A stretch of 64,000 bases of DNA, from NCBI GenBank assembly GCA_018398765.1, contig JAHBMJ010000885.1:62001-126000 (forward strand). The letters run 5' to 3'. Shown piece after piece: positions 53,386-64,000 of the stretch. This stretch comes from Chromera velia. Taxonomy: Eukaryota; Sar; Chromeraceae. Under the pieces are notes generated by a model. That model was not told the origin of the DNA. It worked only from the letters and a program-made list of their open reading frames with translations, and did no database searches. Every line of letters starts with the position of its first letter. The first letter of the stretch is position 1. Both the position numbers and the translations under genes were made by a program.

Positions 53386-54830
53386 GTGCCCCGGACCCCT
53401 TTTCTTTATGAAGGCAGACCAGTGGAAGCGGTGAGTAAATATAAGTATTTGGGCAACTGGGTTTTTGAGGGCGGGGACCTTAGCAAGACAATTAAAGCCC
53501 GCATTGAGGCGGCAAAGAAGGCAAAAGGGGCTGTGTTTGGTACTCTCTCTTCTCTGGGCTTTGTTTCTTCCTTTTCTAAAATTACTTTCAATTGTTTAAG
53601 GCCCTCTGGCTGCCAGTCGCGCTGTATGGACTGGAAACGATCCCGCTGAGAAAGACAGATGTTGCCTACCTCGATGCATTACAGTTACATTTTGTTTGAT
53701 GTTGTTTTAGTCTTTCCCATCACTCCTTTGTTTCGCTTTCCCTTTTCTCTCTCTCTCTCTCGAGCCATTCAGTTCTCTACTTAGGAAGTTGAGTGGGGGC
53801 CTCATCCAATGCATCAAATTAATCGACCATGCTCTACCCCGGGCAGTATGGAATAAGTACTTGGCTCGCTCGTGTGAACCCTTCGTTAAGACAGTAAAAT
53901 GGCTGGCCGTTCTATTAGATTGCTCCCTTTTGTGGCCGCCATTGCCAAGCACGGTGGGGGACAAGTTTAAAAGGAAGGGCAAGGGCAGAAGGAAAAGGGC
54001 GGCAAAAAAGATCGTAGAGGGTGCCTGGCTGTCCGACTGGTTGAAAGAAGAAACTAGAAACGTTAGAGACAGAGACGGAATTTTCCCCCGCCTTGCGAAT
54101 CTCTCCCCTTTCCAATCAGAGAATCTGACTAGACAGCGTTTGGCCATGCACTTTCTGAGTGAAAGGAAATGGCGTCCAAGAAGTGAAATAATAGAGTGTA
54201 GTGTTGAACCTCTGCGAAAGAGTCTGTTGCAGTCCTCCGCAGGCTTCTGTACGCTTTTCAGGGCTCTCACAGGGGGGGATATAGATAGAACCCAACCGGA
54301 ACGGCTATGCAATAAATGTTTGTCCCCCTTACGTATGATCAAAGATGAGGTTCATGTTCTGACGGAATGTAAGGACACAGAAAGGGAACGGAATAGGCTG
54401 AAAGAACTGTACGAAATTACGAAGCAGAAAGCACCCATTGACATAAGAATACAGATCATACAACGTGTTGCAGGTGCAACCGGGAGGGGCACTTCTGATA
54501 TTAATGAGAAAAAAATGAAGGATATGGTGTTGCTGTTGTGCACAATCCTGCCTAGAAGCGGTTCCAAAGCTATAGCCGACTGTCTTAAGAAGGTCCATTC
54601 TGTTGATAAGGCAAGTTGAGGCGAATCAATCCGATTGGCATGCAGGCTTCCTTATCCCCTCCCCCTATCAATGTGTACTCTGGGTTGTCCTCAAAGCCTT
54701 GCTAGTGGCTTGGGATTTGACATTGCTAAATTTAGGATTTAACCCTCAATCATCATCATCAGACGGAGAGAGACGGATTTATAAACTCTACAGACTCCAC
54801 AGCTCAGTTTGAATTCCTCAGTCAGCTAAG
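53386..54830 (+). mobile_element. 3' end of a LINE (non-LTR retrotransposon)
   Basis: An upstream frame contains SKYKYLGNWVFEGGDLSKTI and RIEAAKKAKGAVFGTL, followed in another frame by VALYGLETIPLRKTD: the typical thumb and connection region after a LINE reverse transcriptase. A second frame, to 54619, has arginine-rich sequence and a zinc-knuckle-like block with C..C, then HVLTEC. The frame shifts near 53600 and again before 53790, and no catalytic RT core is present, so the copy is 5'-truncated and inactive. A short (ATC)n tract near 54750 lies in the 3' tail. Confidence 0.65.
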
Positions 54831-54849
54831 GGATATAATATCAGAAGAT

Positions 54850-55700
54850 CCTTAGCCGTTCATAGAGTCAGGAGGATTTGTAGTTGAACTTCAAAGTTGG
54901 ACTTCAAGTTGAACTTAAACTTCTGCTAGCTTGCTAAGAAAGCACAGACTCATAACCGGACAAACGGAACGAACGATCTCAGTAAGACGGCTGAGGGCGA
55001 ATTAAATCTGACCAGTCCCTGCGCGAACGCAAAGACAAGCTTTCCGGGGCTAGGCAGGCAGAATACGGCGGCGGGCGATCGAAGGCAAGGCAGCGCGCAT
55101 GTGAGAAGGACCGAACAGCGGCGGCGGAACAGCACCGGGAGGTAGAACACTACACATCCTCCCCTCTCACTGGCAAAAAAATCGCGCCCTCGCGATATCT
55201 TGAACACAATCGAGCATACGCGTAGACAGACTAAAAGCACAGCTGCTCAAGAATTATACTCAAATCCAGCTTAACGGAAAACATGCATAATACATGCACT
55301 CAAGTCCATTCAAGCTGATGGATAGATACACTCCTCGCAGGCAACAAAGCGAATGCGCCAAACTGACAACTTCTCTGTGAAATACAACTAAATACTCCTA
55401 GGAATACTCAAAGACCTAACCAGGCAAAGCAAATAAGTCATGCAGTCCCGATGTAACCTTCTACCTTCCAAGACCGGACCAGGTACTTTACCGTGAAACC
55501 CTTGGCTCCAGGCTTTTCCCATCGGATATGCCACTACCAAAGCACCAGGCTTCGTTCGCTTTGCGTCACTAGTTAAGGTCAGACAGGCGGCTACGGTTTC
55601 TATCAACCGCTCATTCATTCTTCTTTCTCTTCTTCTTTTCTTCTGGTATTTTTTCTTCAAAGCTCCCAACACAAAAGCAGCAGTGGACAGAAACAAAGAC
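54850..55700 (-). mobile_element. Possible Ty3/gypsy-type fossil: 3' pol remnant, polypurine tract and LTR
   Basis: On the minus strand, a KYLVRSWKVEGY-like segment (around 55450-55500) recalls the C-terminal part of a gypsy integrase. A GAGAGGGGAGGA polypurine tract (55157-55168) is followed directly by TGTGTAG, a plausible LTR start at 55156. The LTR end is not resolved. It is old and broken, and the family assignment is tentative. Confidence 0.35.
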
Positions 55701-55711
55701 AGCGGATGCAC

Positions 55712-57639
55712 TTAGTCTGCTCTCTTTCTTTTTCTTTATTTTCAGGGAAGCTACTTTCTTCTGTCAACTAGCTCTGTTGACAGGAGATACACGATAGAGC
55801 ACCCGGTAGCTCTATAGACGGATACGTAGGCAGACAGACGGAAAAGCCTCTCATCAAACTAAGCAAGGATGAGGCAGAACAGAGGACAGTCATTTTCTTC
55901 TCTTTCTTTTCTGAATCTTTCTTTTTTTTTTTTATTCCTCCCACCTCCGAACTCCTTTTCAACTACTATGTGTCTTCACTCTTAAGGAGGAGTACTGTGA
56001 ATTTCCGGTACAAACTGTTACGGTGGTAGCAAGTCAGGGAAAGACAGATAGAAAGATGCCAACAGCAAAGGGAAGACAGAGAGCAAATTCATTTTCTTTT
56101 TTCTCTTTCCTTTTCTTCAGTCCGGGCCCCCGGTATTCCCTATTCACACACATATCACAAGAGGAGAAAAGAGTCACCAGAGACATAAGCGCTGGAGAGA
56201 GATGCACACACACGAGCATATTAGGGAGAAACAGACCGAAACAGACAACAACCCAATCACGTTGCCATCTCCACAAGTCGCCTCGAGATGGACATCGCGC
56301 TGTGCCCGCTGCCAGGGGGAGAGAGACGATACCGTCAGATCTAGAAGGATCCGGAGCACTGCAATTCTCCCTGCAGTGGCAGACACAAAGGGAGAAAAGA
56401 CATAAAGGGATACACAGGCTGTTCCTTTAAGCTGACTTCTTCTCTTTCATTCTGCTTTGTAAATGTCTGTCTCGACAGGCGTTTTCTTTCCTCATACTCA
56501 CACCTCCTCATTTTCTCTCTCTTCTTCTCTTCTTCACTTAGTCTCTCTTTCTTTCTTCTTCTCATAGAGAAACGAAACGTCTAATCCAGAAGGATTCACT
56601 TGCGTGTAGACTGGACACTCTTTCACCAAAGAGATCAAAGAGAGAAGACAAAGGCGCAAACGCAAGCAACGAAACGAAGAGAGAGAGATCGATCCACTGA
56701 GGAAGCTCAAGCAAGCTCCAAGCGCTCTCAGGCGGTGCGCGACTTGTTCTTCTTGCAGTTACCACTCTGCTTCACAAGCAGATCAATTGGTTGCCCCCCC
56801 CCCCAAGTCCAGTATACGGGGGCGTGAGGGCAGTCGCGGGCATGCGCAGATGCGTAAGCGCATGGCGGTAGTATCAGCGGTCCCCAGTGTCCTGGAAGTT
56901 TTTTACTGGAATCCATTGCGGATTGTCTGGGCCAAATGGGTAGTCTTTCCACTGGACCTTATATACTGGTTGCACCTCTCGTCATGATCAAAAAAATTTT
57001 CGACCTCCCATTCTGCGTTGTCACAAGATTGGGATGTCATTGAGCTGGGCTCTTCTTTGGTATCACTTACCTGAGAAGGAGAAATTTCTTTGATTCTGAG
57101 GTATTGGTGGAAAAGGTTGAGATCGCCGCTTTTAGGGACCATATAAACATTCCCATGCTAGTTTTCATGCTTTTTATTTCTTATCTAACATTTTTAGGGG
57201 ATTGATTCTTTCATTTCTTTTACTATTGTGATGTTAGTGTACAATTCCATAATATAATTATGACAATATAAAAATTGTACTGATTATTGCAGTAAAATAT
57301 ATTGTTAAGAGCTACTGGAAGCCCTTAGAATAGACAAAGGGAAGTGGCGCTAGTCAGACTCCAATGAGGCTTCAAGATAGTCTAAGGGTCTAAAGAGTCA
57401 GAGGTTTGGTTCAAGAAAGTTCAATGTATGGCGCTATGATCGATCACTTTTCAATCGATTTCAAGTCAATATTGAGTGCAGATCGTCTCGATTTTGCTCA
57501 AGTTTGGAGGTTGGTTTCAGAGAGGCAATTCTGAGGGTATCGGACCTCCCGAGGTGACCGACGACCTCGATCGGGGGTCCTCTCGGGAAAATCCAGATTT
57601 TGATTTTTCTTGCATGATCCGATTTTGCACATGCGACAG
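55712..57639. other. Spacer, mixed composition
   Basis: No gene recognised. 56440-56570 is pyrimidine-rich and 56590-56720 purine-rich. 57140-57330 is AT-rich. Confidence 0.4.
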
Positions 57640-57998
57640 GCTATTCAGACCGGGCGATTATTCGACCTGAGAGCCGAATAATCGCCGCGCTCAAATTCAA
57701 ATTTAAATCGCGCGGAATTCGACCAGGCAAAATCGGCTATTCTAAGCATAGACCGTGTAGTATTCGGGTACTTCAGTTTCAGACCGCGCACTATTTGGTT
57801 TTCGGCCTAACGGTTATTCGAATTTAGACCGCGTACTATTCAATGCCTCGATTTCTGACCGGGTCTTATTCGGTTCTATTTATTTTAGACCACGCTTTAT
57901 TCGAATGCATGTATTTTAGAATTCTGCCAGTGGTGGAACTCGAACTCGGGACCTCCCGGTCGGAGCCTCTCATCCTAACCACTAGGCCACGGAGGCTG
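57640..57998 (-). mobile_element. SINE-like element: tRNA-like head plus ~30 bp tandem repeats
   Basis: On the minus strand, 57998-57926 has a tRNA-like head: an A-box match TGGCCTAGTGG (57989-57979) and a B-box-like GAGTTCGAGTTCC (57947-57935). It looks most like tRNA-Glu (TGGCCTAGTGGTTAGGAT). The T-arm and acceptor do not pair well, so it is not a working tRNA. The rest (57640-57925) is made of about five degenerate ~30 bp units, seen on the plus strand as GACCGCG(T/C)ACTATTCGG. An internal pol III promoter plus a short body is SINE-like. No A-rich tail or target duplication was confirmed. Confidence 0.55.
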
Positions 57999-57999
57999 G

Positions 58000-59504
58000 G
58001 TCCTATCTAAAGTATCGTGTTTGTCTGGTTCTTGTCTTTTCTTATCTTTTTACTTCTTTTTACCTTTATTTTCAATCATTTGGTCTTCATCCCTTTCTTT
58101 AAACAAAATATTAACTTTTTTGTAGCTTTTCTATTATTTTCTATCATTTTTCGATACTTTTTCATACTTCTTTTATTTTATTTTCTAGTACTTTTGACAA
58201 TACTTTCTTATACTTTTTCTATCATTTTGGAATTAATTTTTTCTCTTATCAATCACTTTCTTTTAGTTCTATATATTTTCTTATGTCTAGACTAGCCTTA
58301 TGTCTAGACTAGCACATAGCAGCCCAACTTCCAGTCAGGAGTTTGCGTATACCCTCTCTTTTGTCGGTTAATTTAATGTTTGCTCACGTGCCCTTATGTG
58401 CTCGTTTTGCTTTATTTTGGATCGTACTTAGCCGTTCGCTAGGCCGTTTGCATTTCCATATTCCTCAGGCTCTTTTGAATTCATGGAAGGGACCAGCGGG
58501 GCAGAAGCAGAGGAGAGCCGTCAATGGTCTGTTCAGATGGGCAGGCCTTGACTTTTTGACGTCTCTCCCTGTCCGGAGTTCAGAAAGATGGGCCCCGAAG
58601 GGGAATTTGTTTGTTTCTACCAAAAATTAAGGATGCCTGGGGAATGGAGTGCATGAAAAGGGGAGGTAGGGAAGAAAAGGGCGACTTCCCCTTGTCTGTC
58701 TCTTTATCAGGACTGCAGAGAGCTCTTCCATCCTCTTCGCGTTCTTCTCTGTTTCTTTTGTCTTCAAGAAATGGCCCCAAGGTACGAATGTCCTGTTTAC
58801 CGAAATGTGTGTTATATGAGAAGATTGAACCACTCCTAAGAGCACTGACACTAAATCGGAAAGGACTGACAGGGGGGGCCAACTCTCCGGGAGAGGTGTT
58901 TTGTCTGACAGAGGGTTGTTCAAATGGTATGATCTCTGACACCGGCTTTCAGTATGCTCTAATTAGGCAGAAGCAAGAAATAAACTAAGCAAACTGGTAG
59001 CGGGAAAGAAAGTGAAGCAAAGGATTCAGAGAGAAGGAATTGAGGGATCGGATGCAGCCGAAATGGAAGCGAGGAAGATGCTGCTTTCGGCTTTACAAGT
59101 CGATCCGTATAAAGCATGCAAAGCCGTTCGCAACCTTTGTTACTCACTGTGCACGCCTGCTTCTGTATGACCGCGATCTTTTCTTCTTCTTCTTCTTCTT
59201 CTTCTTCTTCTATTGTCACCTTTAACACGCATGCTGCTCGTGAGCTCACCAAGCGTGCACTTCAGGGGATCTCACGCTTAGCTTTGTCTTTAGTTGAGTG
59301 AGGTGATTGACGATCTCTTGCATAAACATAGGCTGCTGGGAGCACGGTTCCATTCTAGCATAGTCAAACTTTCATTCATTCAATATTTGTGTACACTATA
59401 AAAATTTTGTTCTTCAAATAGAGCAAACTTAACTAGTATTGAAAACGTTAACTTTTTTTAAACACTTTACTTATAGCTTTTATATTTAAGAAAAGACTTA
59501 TCTG
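58000..59504. other. Spacer with possible decayed element
   Basis: 58020-58290 is T-rich. Open frames at 58340-59300 have a retroelement-like look (basic, no introns) but no diagnostic motif. (TTC)n occurs at 59180-59213. Confidence 0.35.
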
Positions 59505-59512
59505 ACTTAAGC

Positions 59513-59742
59513 TTAGGCTCCGCACTACATAAAAAAAAATAAAAGAAGAGAAAAAAAAATTTTTATAGATTTTTTTTTTTTTAATCATGGCATTCAATAG
59601 GCAAACAACTGTTGTTCAAGTGTTGCAAGAGTGTTGCATTGAAAACCATATATTTTTTAGTTGATAAATTAAAAAAAAATAAAAGATTAGAAACTTTCTT
59701 TTTTTTCTTTTTTCTTTTTTTTTAATGGAGTGCAGAGCCTAG
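59513..59742 (+). mobile_element. MITE family C, copy 2 (230 bp)
   Basis: The left end TTAGGCTCCGCACT and the inverted right end CTAGGCTCTGCACT form the terminal repeats. A perfect 8 bp target duplication ACTTAAGC lies at 59505-59512 and 59743-59750. The core has GTGTTGCAAGAGTGTTGCA and long A and T runs. It resembles the element at 7412-7632 in reverse orientation. Confidence 0.7.
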
Positions 59743-61042
59743 ACTTAAGCACATATATAGTAAGTTAAATAACAAGATTTTCATTTGCGCGTTATCCCGA
59801 TTCTCTGTTTAAGCTGTCTCTGAGTCCAGCAGTCTCGTCGACCTATTTGAGCCCCTGGGCCCGGGCTTTAATCTACGGATCAATCTACGTAGCATTAAAG
59901 CATGGATAGAAATCGGGACCGAAAGAAAGAAAGAAAGCTTTGATGGCTGCGAATTATCCCCCCCGCCCCTTCCCCTCCCTCCAACGCCCCCTAGAACGCC
60001 CCTCCTCTCTGTTCGACTGGATTGCAAGCGTGAGAGAGACACACAAAAGACCGGCTGACGAGATTCTTGAAAGGACTCGATCCATCACTGCAGTGACTCA
60101 GGCTGCATCCCTACACAGACAGCCCCGAGTTTCCTCCCAAGCCAAGAGAGAGAAGGCCATCTGCCCAAACGCCTCCATTCCTTCCCACTTGCGCACCCAC
60201 CGATGTGAACCAGTAAGCCTGGGGGAGAAAGACTGCCCACCCTTTCCGACGAAAGGAGAATGAGGACCAACCTCAAACAAGGGAAGGAACGGACAGGATG
60301 GGACGTGAGGAAGGGAGGAAAAGAGGGACAGGACGGAAAGAGAGTTCAGGGACGAAGGACGGCTTTCCGAGAAAATGCATGAGAACTCAAGCTGGTCAAA
60401 GAGATCCAACCATCATCTATTCCCAGTCAGCATACACAACAAAGACAGACAAGGACAGATAACTAAGAAGGAGGGAGGGAAGAAAGAAAGGACCACACAC
60501 CCACACCCGCGCCCCTACCCATAAGAGCAATCCATCCATCAGTCACTTAACAGTCCCCCCATTTCTGCCTGCCCTCTCGCCTCTGTCTATGCAGTCACTC
60601 AGTCAATCGCGCTGTTGCTTATGCTGTCAGTCAATCTTGCTTCCTTCCACCACGCCCTCTTTTCTTTCTTTTTCTCTTTCTGTGCCAATCACGCTGCCTC
60701 ATGATCCTCCGGCATTTCCGTTCGTTGCGGCACCTCCCGTGTCTTCATCATCATCATCATCGTTCCACTGCAAGAGAGGAGAGCAAGCATAAGAGAATTG
60801 ATTAAGCAAAGTAGTCATGAATTTCCAGAATTCATACGCAGGGGCTGTGGAGGGAGCAGGAGTTTTCACACACTCTAGCTATGAAAAAACAATTGGGGTT
60901 GATGGCAAAAACTTCCCTCTGCATTTCGCCCGAAGCTTCTTCATCATGAAAAGCATTCGTTCCCAACAGACTTTCCCCTCGTGTCTCACAGTTGACGAGC
61001 TTCTCTGGATCGAATTGAAGCGGTCCTATTTCGTCTCCCTTC

Positions 61043-61043
<1 letters not shown>

Positions 61044-61105
<62 letters not shown>
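61044..61105. repeat. Compound C(30)-(TC)n-(GT)n microsatellite
   Basis: Thirty consecutive C (61044-61073), then TC repeats, then GT repeats. The length is likely to be unstable in sequencing. Confidence 0.95.
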
Positions 61106-61934
61106 CCGCCCGAGCGCGCCCGCGTGCGTATGTGAGTGTGGCAACCGAGGTTAAAAGGTCATCCATCCGACAAACGGCCGCCCAACTGACCGCAGCAACC
61201 ATTGCCCGTCGTTCCTCTGAAGACTGCCGGGCCATCCTTTGCCCGTGATCTTCTGCAATTAAATCAAAGGTGGAAGGAAGGAAGGAAGGAAGTGAAACAG
61301 AGGAGGAGAGGAAACACGATGATTCATTGAAACACGATGATTCATTACAAACCAACGCGCCCGCTTGCACAGACAGATGATATGGAGACCAATCTGGAGG
61401 GGGCATGCGTGCGTGGATGGACCAACGAAGAGGCAGTTCAAGATCGGCAATGACGAAACGAAGAAAGAAAACGAAAAAGAAGAAACAGAAGAGAAAGAAA
61501 CCAAAGGCCATTCAGAGAAAAAGACACTGACAGGAATGGCAAAACAGGGCAGCGCATCAACTCCCGCCCAAACAACACACGCAACAATTGCATCCATGGT
61601 TGACCGTTGGTGCTGTCGTGTCTCGTCCATCTAACCACGTCGCTCTTTCATTCGTTTCCTTTCGAGGTACCTGGCTGCTTCGCGAAAGACCCTTCAGCTT
61701 GACTCGGAGCTAATGAAGGGGCCAGTCACATGCAAAAAAGGAGAGGACTGATTGCTGACGGACTGACTGACCTTCCCGAGATCGAGACCCTGACCGCTCC
61801 CTCTTCCTCCCTTCGTCTCTCTCTCCCCTCTCATCCCCCCTGTCGTCCCTGCACACCCAAACACAGGAAGACTTCTTCCATCATCTCATGGAGGGACACT
61901 CATTACCCATACATCAAGGACCCATACGCAGACA

Positions 61935-61963
61935 CACACACACACACATACACACACACACAC

Positions 61964-61999
<36 letters not shown>

Positions 62000-62007
62000 G
62001 CACACAC

Positions 62008-62073
<66 letters not shown>
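61935..62073. repeat. (CA)n-(GA)n compound microsatellite
   Basis: A long CA tract with TACACA and CGCACA interruptions, ending in (GA)n. It lies just past the last supported U2AF35 exon. Confidence 0.95.
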
Positions 62074-62077
<4 letters not shown>

Positions 62078-62125
62078 CAGTGTCTCGTGTCCCTTTCTTT
62101 TCTTCTGCACGCGCTCCTGCTAAAC

Positions 62126-63559
62126 TCACTTATCTCTGCCGTAGCCGTGCTCGTCGTACATTTTCCTGAAAAGTTTTCTCTTACAGGACCGGGGAACGTG
62201 CTTGATGTGCATGAAATTGCAGTATCCTCCTCCTGCAAACAAGAATTGACACACAGTCATCCGACCGTCAACACAACGCAACCAGATCTCGAAAAGTATC
62301 ACACACGCACGCGCAGCAGACACAGGCACACACAGATAGAGAGAAAAAGAGACAGAGAGCGAGAGACGAGAGAAAACACAAATAATACAGTAAAGGAGGC
62401 AGGATTGCATGCCACATGAAATGCCCAAAGTCACATCTTCAAATGCAGGGCACTTACTAACGACGAGCGCAAAGAAGGATACCTTCCTTGCTGAAAACAC
62501 ACACACACACACACAAAGTCACACACAGACTCTGACACACGGAGTCCGTCTTTCTTTCTTTCTCTTTTTTCTTTTTGACTGACGAGGACATCTCCCCTCA
62601 ATGTACTGTCTGCAGCGTGACTCCTTGAAGTCCGTCACGGGGCACATCTCGGCCTCGATGGCCTTTCCTGCGGAGGGAGACGTCAGGAATTGAAAGCGGG
62701 GGGGGGAAGCTTGGTTCAGCTGATTGCTCAACAGGAGACGTGGGCTGCCTAGGAATCTGACGCTTCTTACTACCTGGCGCACGAACATATCACTGATCGG
62801 CAGTCTTGATGGCTGGCAGACTCTTTCAGAAAGAAAGAAAGCACTTCTCACCGAGGTTTCAGCTGTGAACTCTGGGAGTCTGTCTGCCTCATGCCTGAAG
62901 AATAGTTGCAGCAACGCATTCCGTGTCCCATCTGGAGCGCAACTATTACATGAACTCCAGCCGCGACGTCGGTGGGAGCAAAATGACCTCCCCACTTCTC
63001 TCTGTATGCCATGAACCAAATGCAGCGACAGACACACAGACTGACTGACCTCCGTAAAACTTTCCCTGAAGCGCCTTGAGGCACGCGGCTGCGCTGCTTT
63101 CCTCCACGAACTTCACGTACGTGTTGCCCACCATATGATCTCCAATGTTGTCACACACAATGATGTCCTCTAGTTCACCGTATTTGGCCATCTGCAAATG
63201 AATGAATGCATCCGTATGTATGAGTATGGAGCGGTGTGCATGTATGAAGTCCATACATCTACAAATTCTTTGAACATGTGCAGATCGATGTGACGCTGGA
63301 TAGCACCCAAATGAATACCACACAGATTCGTGGTAGAGCTACGTCCTTCCCTTCCTCTCCACCTCAATGCGCAGAACACCAAAAGAAGAAAGGGAGCAGA
63401 GCAACGATAAAAAGAGCACACCAGAAAGACAGTAGTGAGTGTGCACTTCAGGAAGACATAATGACTGTGCATACTCACACACCTCCGCGAAGACCTCCTC
63501 ATAGAAGGCCTCGAAGTGATCACAGGCCTGATCAGCGATTTCATCAGGAACGTCTTGAC
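62126..63559 (-). CDS. U2AF1: U2AF35 (U2 snRNP auxiliary factor small subunit), 3' part
   Basis: Minus-strand exons: 63559-63483, 63191-63050, 62667-62584 and 62232-62126. All join in frame; the first enters in phase 1, so 5' exons with the first CCCH zinc finger lie beyond the right edge. The U2AF35 small subunit recognises the AG at 3' splice sites. Family features seen are EAFYEEVFAE, then YGELEDIIVCDNIGDHMVGN and TYVKF of the UHM/RRM fold. These are followed by SPVTDF-like CPVTDFKESRCRQY and the second CCCH zinc finger, with RGGYCNFMHIKHVPR. The frame ends at TGA (62128-62126), but a GTGAGT donor overlaps this stop (62130-62125), so a further Arg/Gly- or RS-rich exon is possible. The identification is firm and the C-terminus uncertain. 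Confidence 0.9.
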
Positions 63560-64000
63560 CTGCAGGTGTCCTCCAGATGAGCAGATGCGCACATGCTAAA
63601 TTGAACACAAAGAGGAGGTCGGTCGGTCAGTCAGTCAATCACAAAGAGAGGTAGACGGAAAGACCACATTTTTCTCTTCCCTCTCGCCTCTCTCCACGTT
63701 CATGCACAAAACAGACACGCACTGACAAGAAAGCAGGCAGACAGACGAACAGATAACTGCATGTTTCGTTCTTTCTTCCACCCCACCCCACCCTCTCCCC
63801 CCTTGTGTTATTCGCGTACAGAAAAGGCCAACAAACAGTGAAAGAAAGAAAGAAAAAACGAGCGAACGAGCAAAAGAACTGTCCGAGACAGGCAAGCAGA
63901 CAGACAGGCAGTGTGCGTTTAATTTTTTCCTTACTTCTTCCTTTCACGCCAGAGACACAGAACAGGCAGACAGGGAGACAAACAGACTTGTTTTTTCATA
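63560..64000 (-). other. U2AF35 intron, open at the window edge
   Basis: No zinc-finger exon is seen. The sequence is purine/pyrimidine-biased and intron-like, starting upstream of the TGCAG acceptor at 63560. Confidence 0.6.

Larger units (their letters stand above)
59751..62125. other. Spacer downstream of U2AF35
   Basis: No clear gene. A minus-strand segment at 60017-59955 would encode a Gly/Arg-rich peptide (GVGGRGRGGG) in the phase expected if U2AF35 splices on at 62131; this is a weak candidate for a 3' terminal exon. The remainder is low-complexity and microsatellite-rich. Confidence 0.35.

Noticed and set aside
57926-57998. Functional tRNA-Glu gene
   Set aside because: A and B boxes are present but the acceptor and T stems do not pair well, and the unit continues into a repeat body.
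58343-58988. Second LINE copy
   Set aside because: The basic open frames look retroelement-like, but no diagnostic RT or zinc-knuckle block was found, and similarity to the 53-54 kb copy is too weak by eye.

Overview
The window looks like nuclear DNA of an intron-rich unicellular eukaryote, most likely a photosynthetic alveolate of the chromerid type (Chromera-like). This is inferred from several things. Exons have GT/AG borders and very uniform TGCAG acceptors. One acyltransferase has a signal peptide followed by a transit-like leader, as expected for a complex plastid. There is a large tubulin-ligase-like gene for a microtubule cytoskeleton, plus ankyrin and MORN proteins, dense microsatellites and AT-rich transposon-filled spacers. 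No rRNA, no CRISPR array and no prokaryotic operon is visible. The species call is an inference; a dinoflagellate or another alga with a secondary plastid is less likely but not excluded.

Layout. 1-8.6 kb is a transposon graveyard: four non-autonomous inverted-repeat elements with 7-8 bp target duplications (hAT-like), and a decayed retroelement with a reverse transcriptase bounded by ~320 bp direct repeats. 10.5-15.5 kb (minus) is a three-exon gene for an RCC1-like/chromodomain protein whose second intron holds a (GA)n array and an assembly gap. 16.3-17.6 kb (plus) is a divergent gene for a BTB/T1-like protein. 18.8-19.6 kb is another hAT-like element. 20.1-26.3 kb (minus) encodes an ankyrin - coiled coil - protein kinase - RING-between-RING-like protein. 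28.1-32.6 kb (minus) is its decayed paralogue, in which about 20 MORN repeats replace the ankyrin repeats. 33.3-36.1 kb is repeats. 37.1-48.9 kb (minus) is one long tubulin-tyrosine-ligase-like gene that I could join across 19 exons in a single frame. 49.6-52.5 kb (plus) is a six-exon, probably plastid-targeted, lysophosphatidate acyltransferase. 53.4-59.8 kb holds LINE, LTR-type, SINE-like and inverted-repeat remnants. 62.1-64 kb (minus) is the 3' part of U2AF35, running off the right edge.

The genes do not form a pathway. The most interesting item is the kinase/RBR pair at 20-33 kb: the same kinase plus zinc-binding C-terminus is carried behind two unrelated repeat arrays (ankyrin, MORN), which suggests a swappable-sensor family joining phosphorylation to ubiquitin transfer. 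Two genome-level observations also stand out: splice donors of the form GTCAGT that run into (GTCA)n repeats, and one donor copied four times in a 32 bp tandem repeat. Exon joins were made by eye from splice signals, reading frame and family similarity; no transcript data were available.
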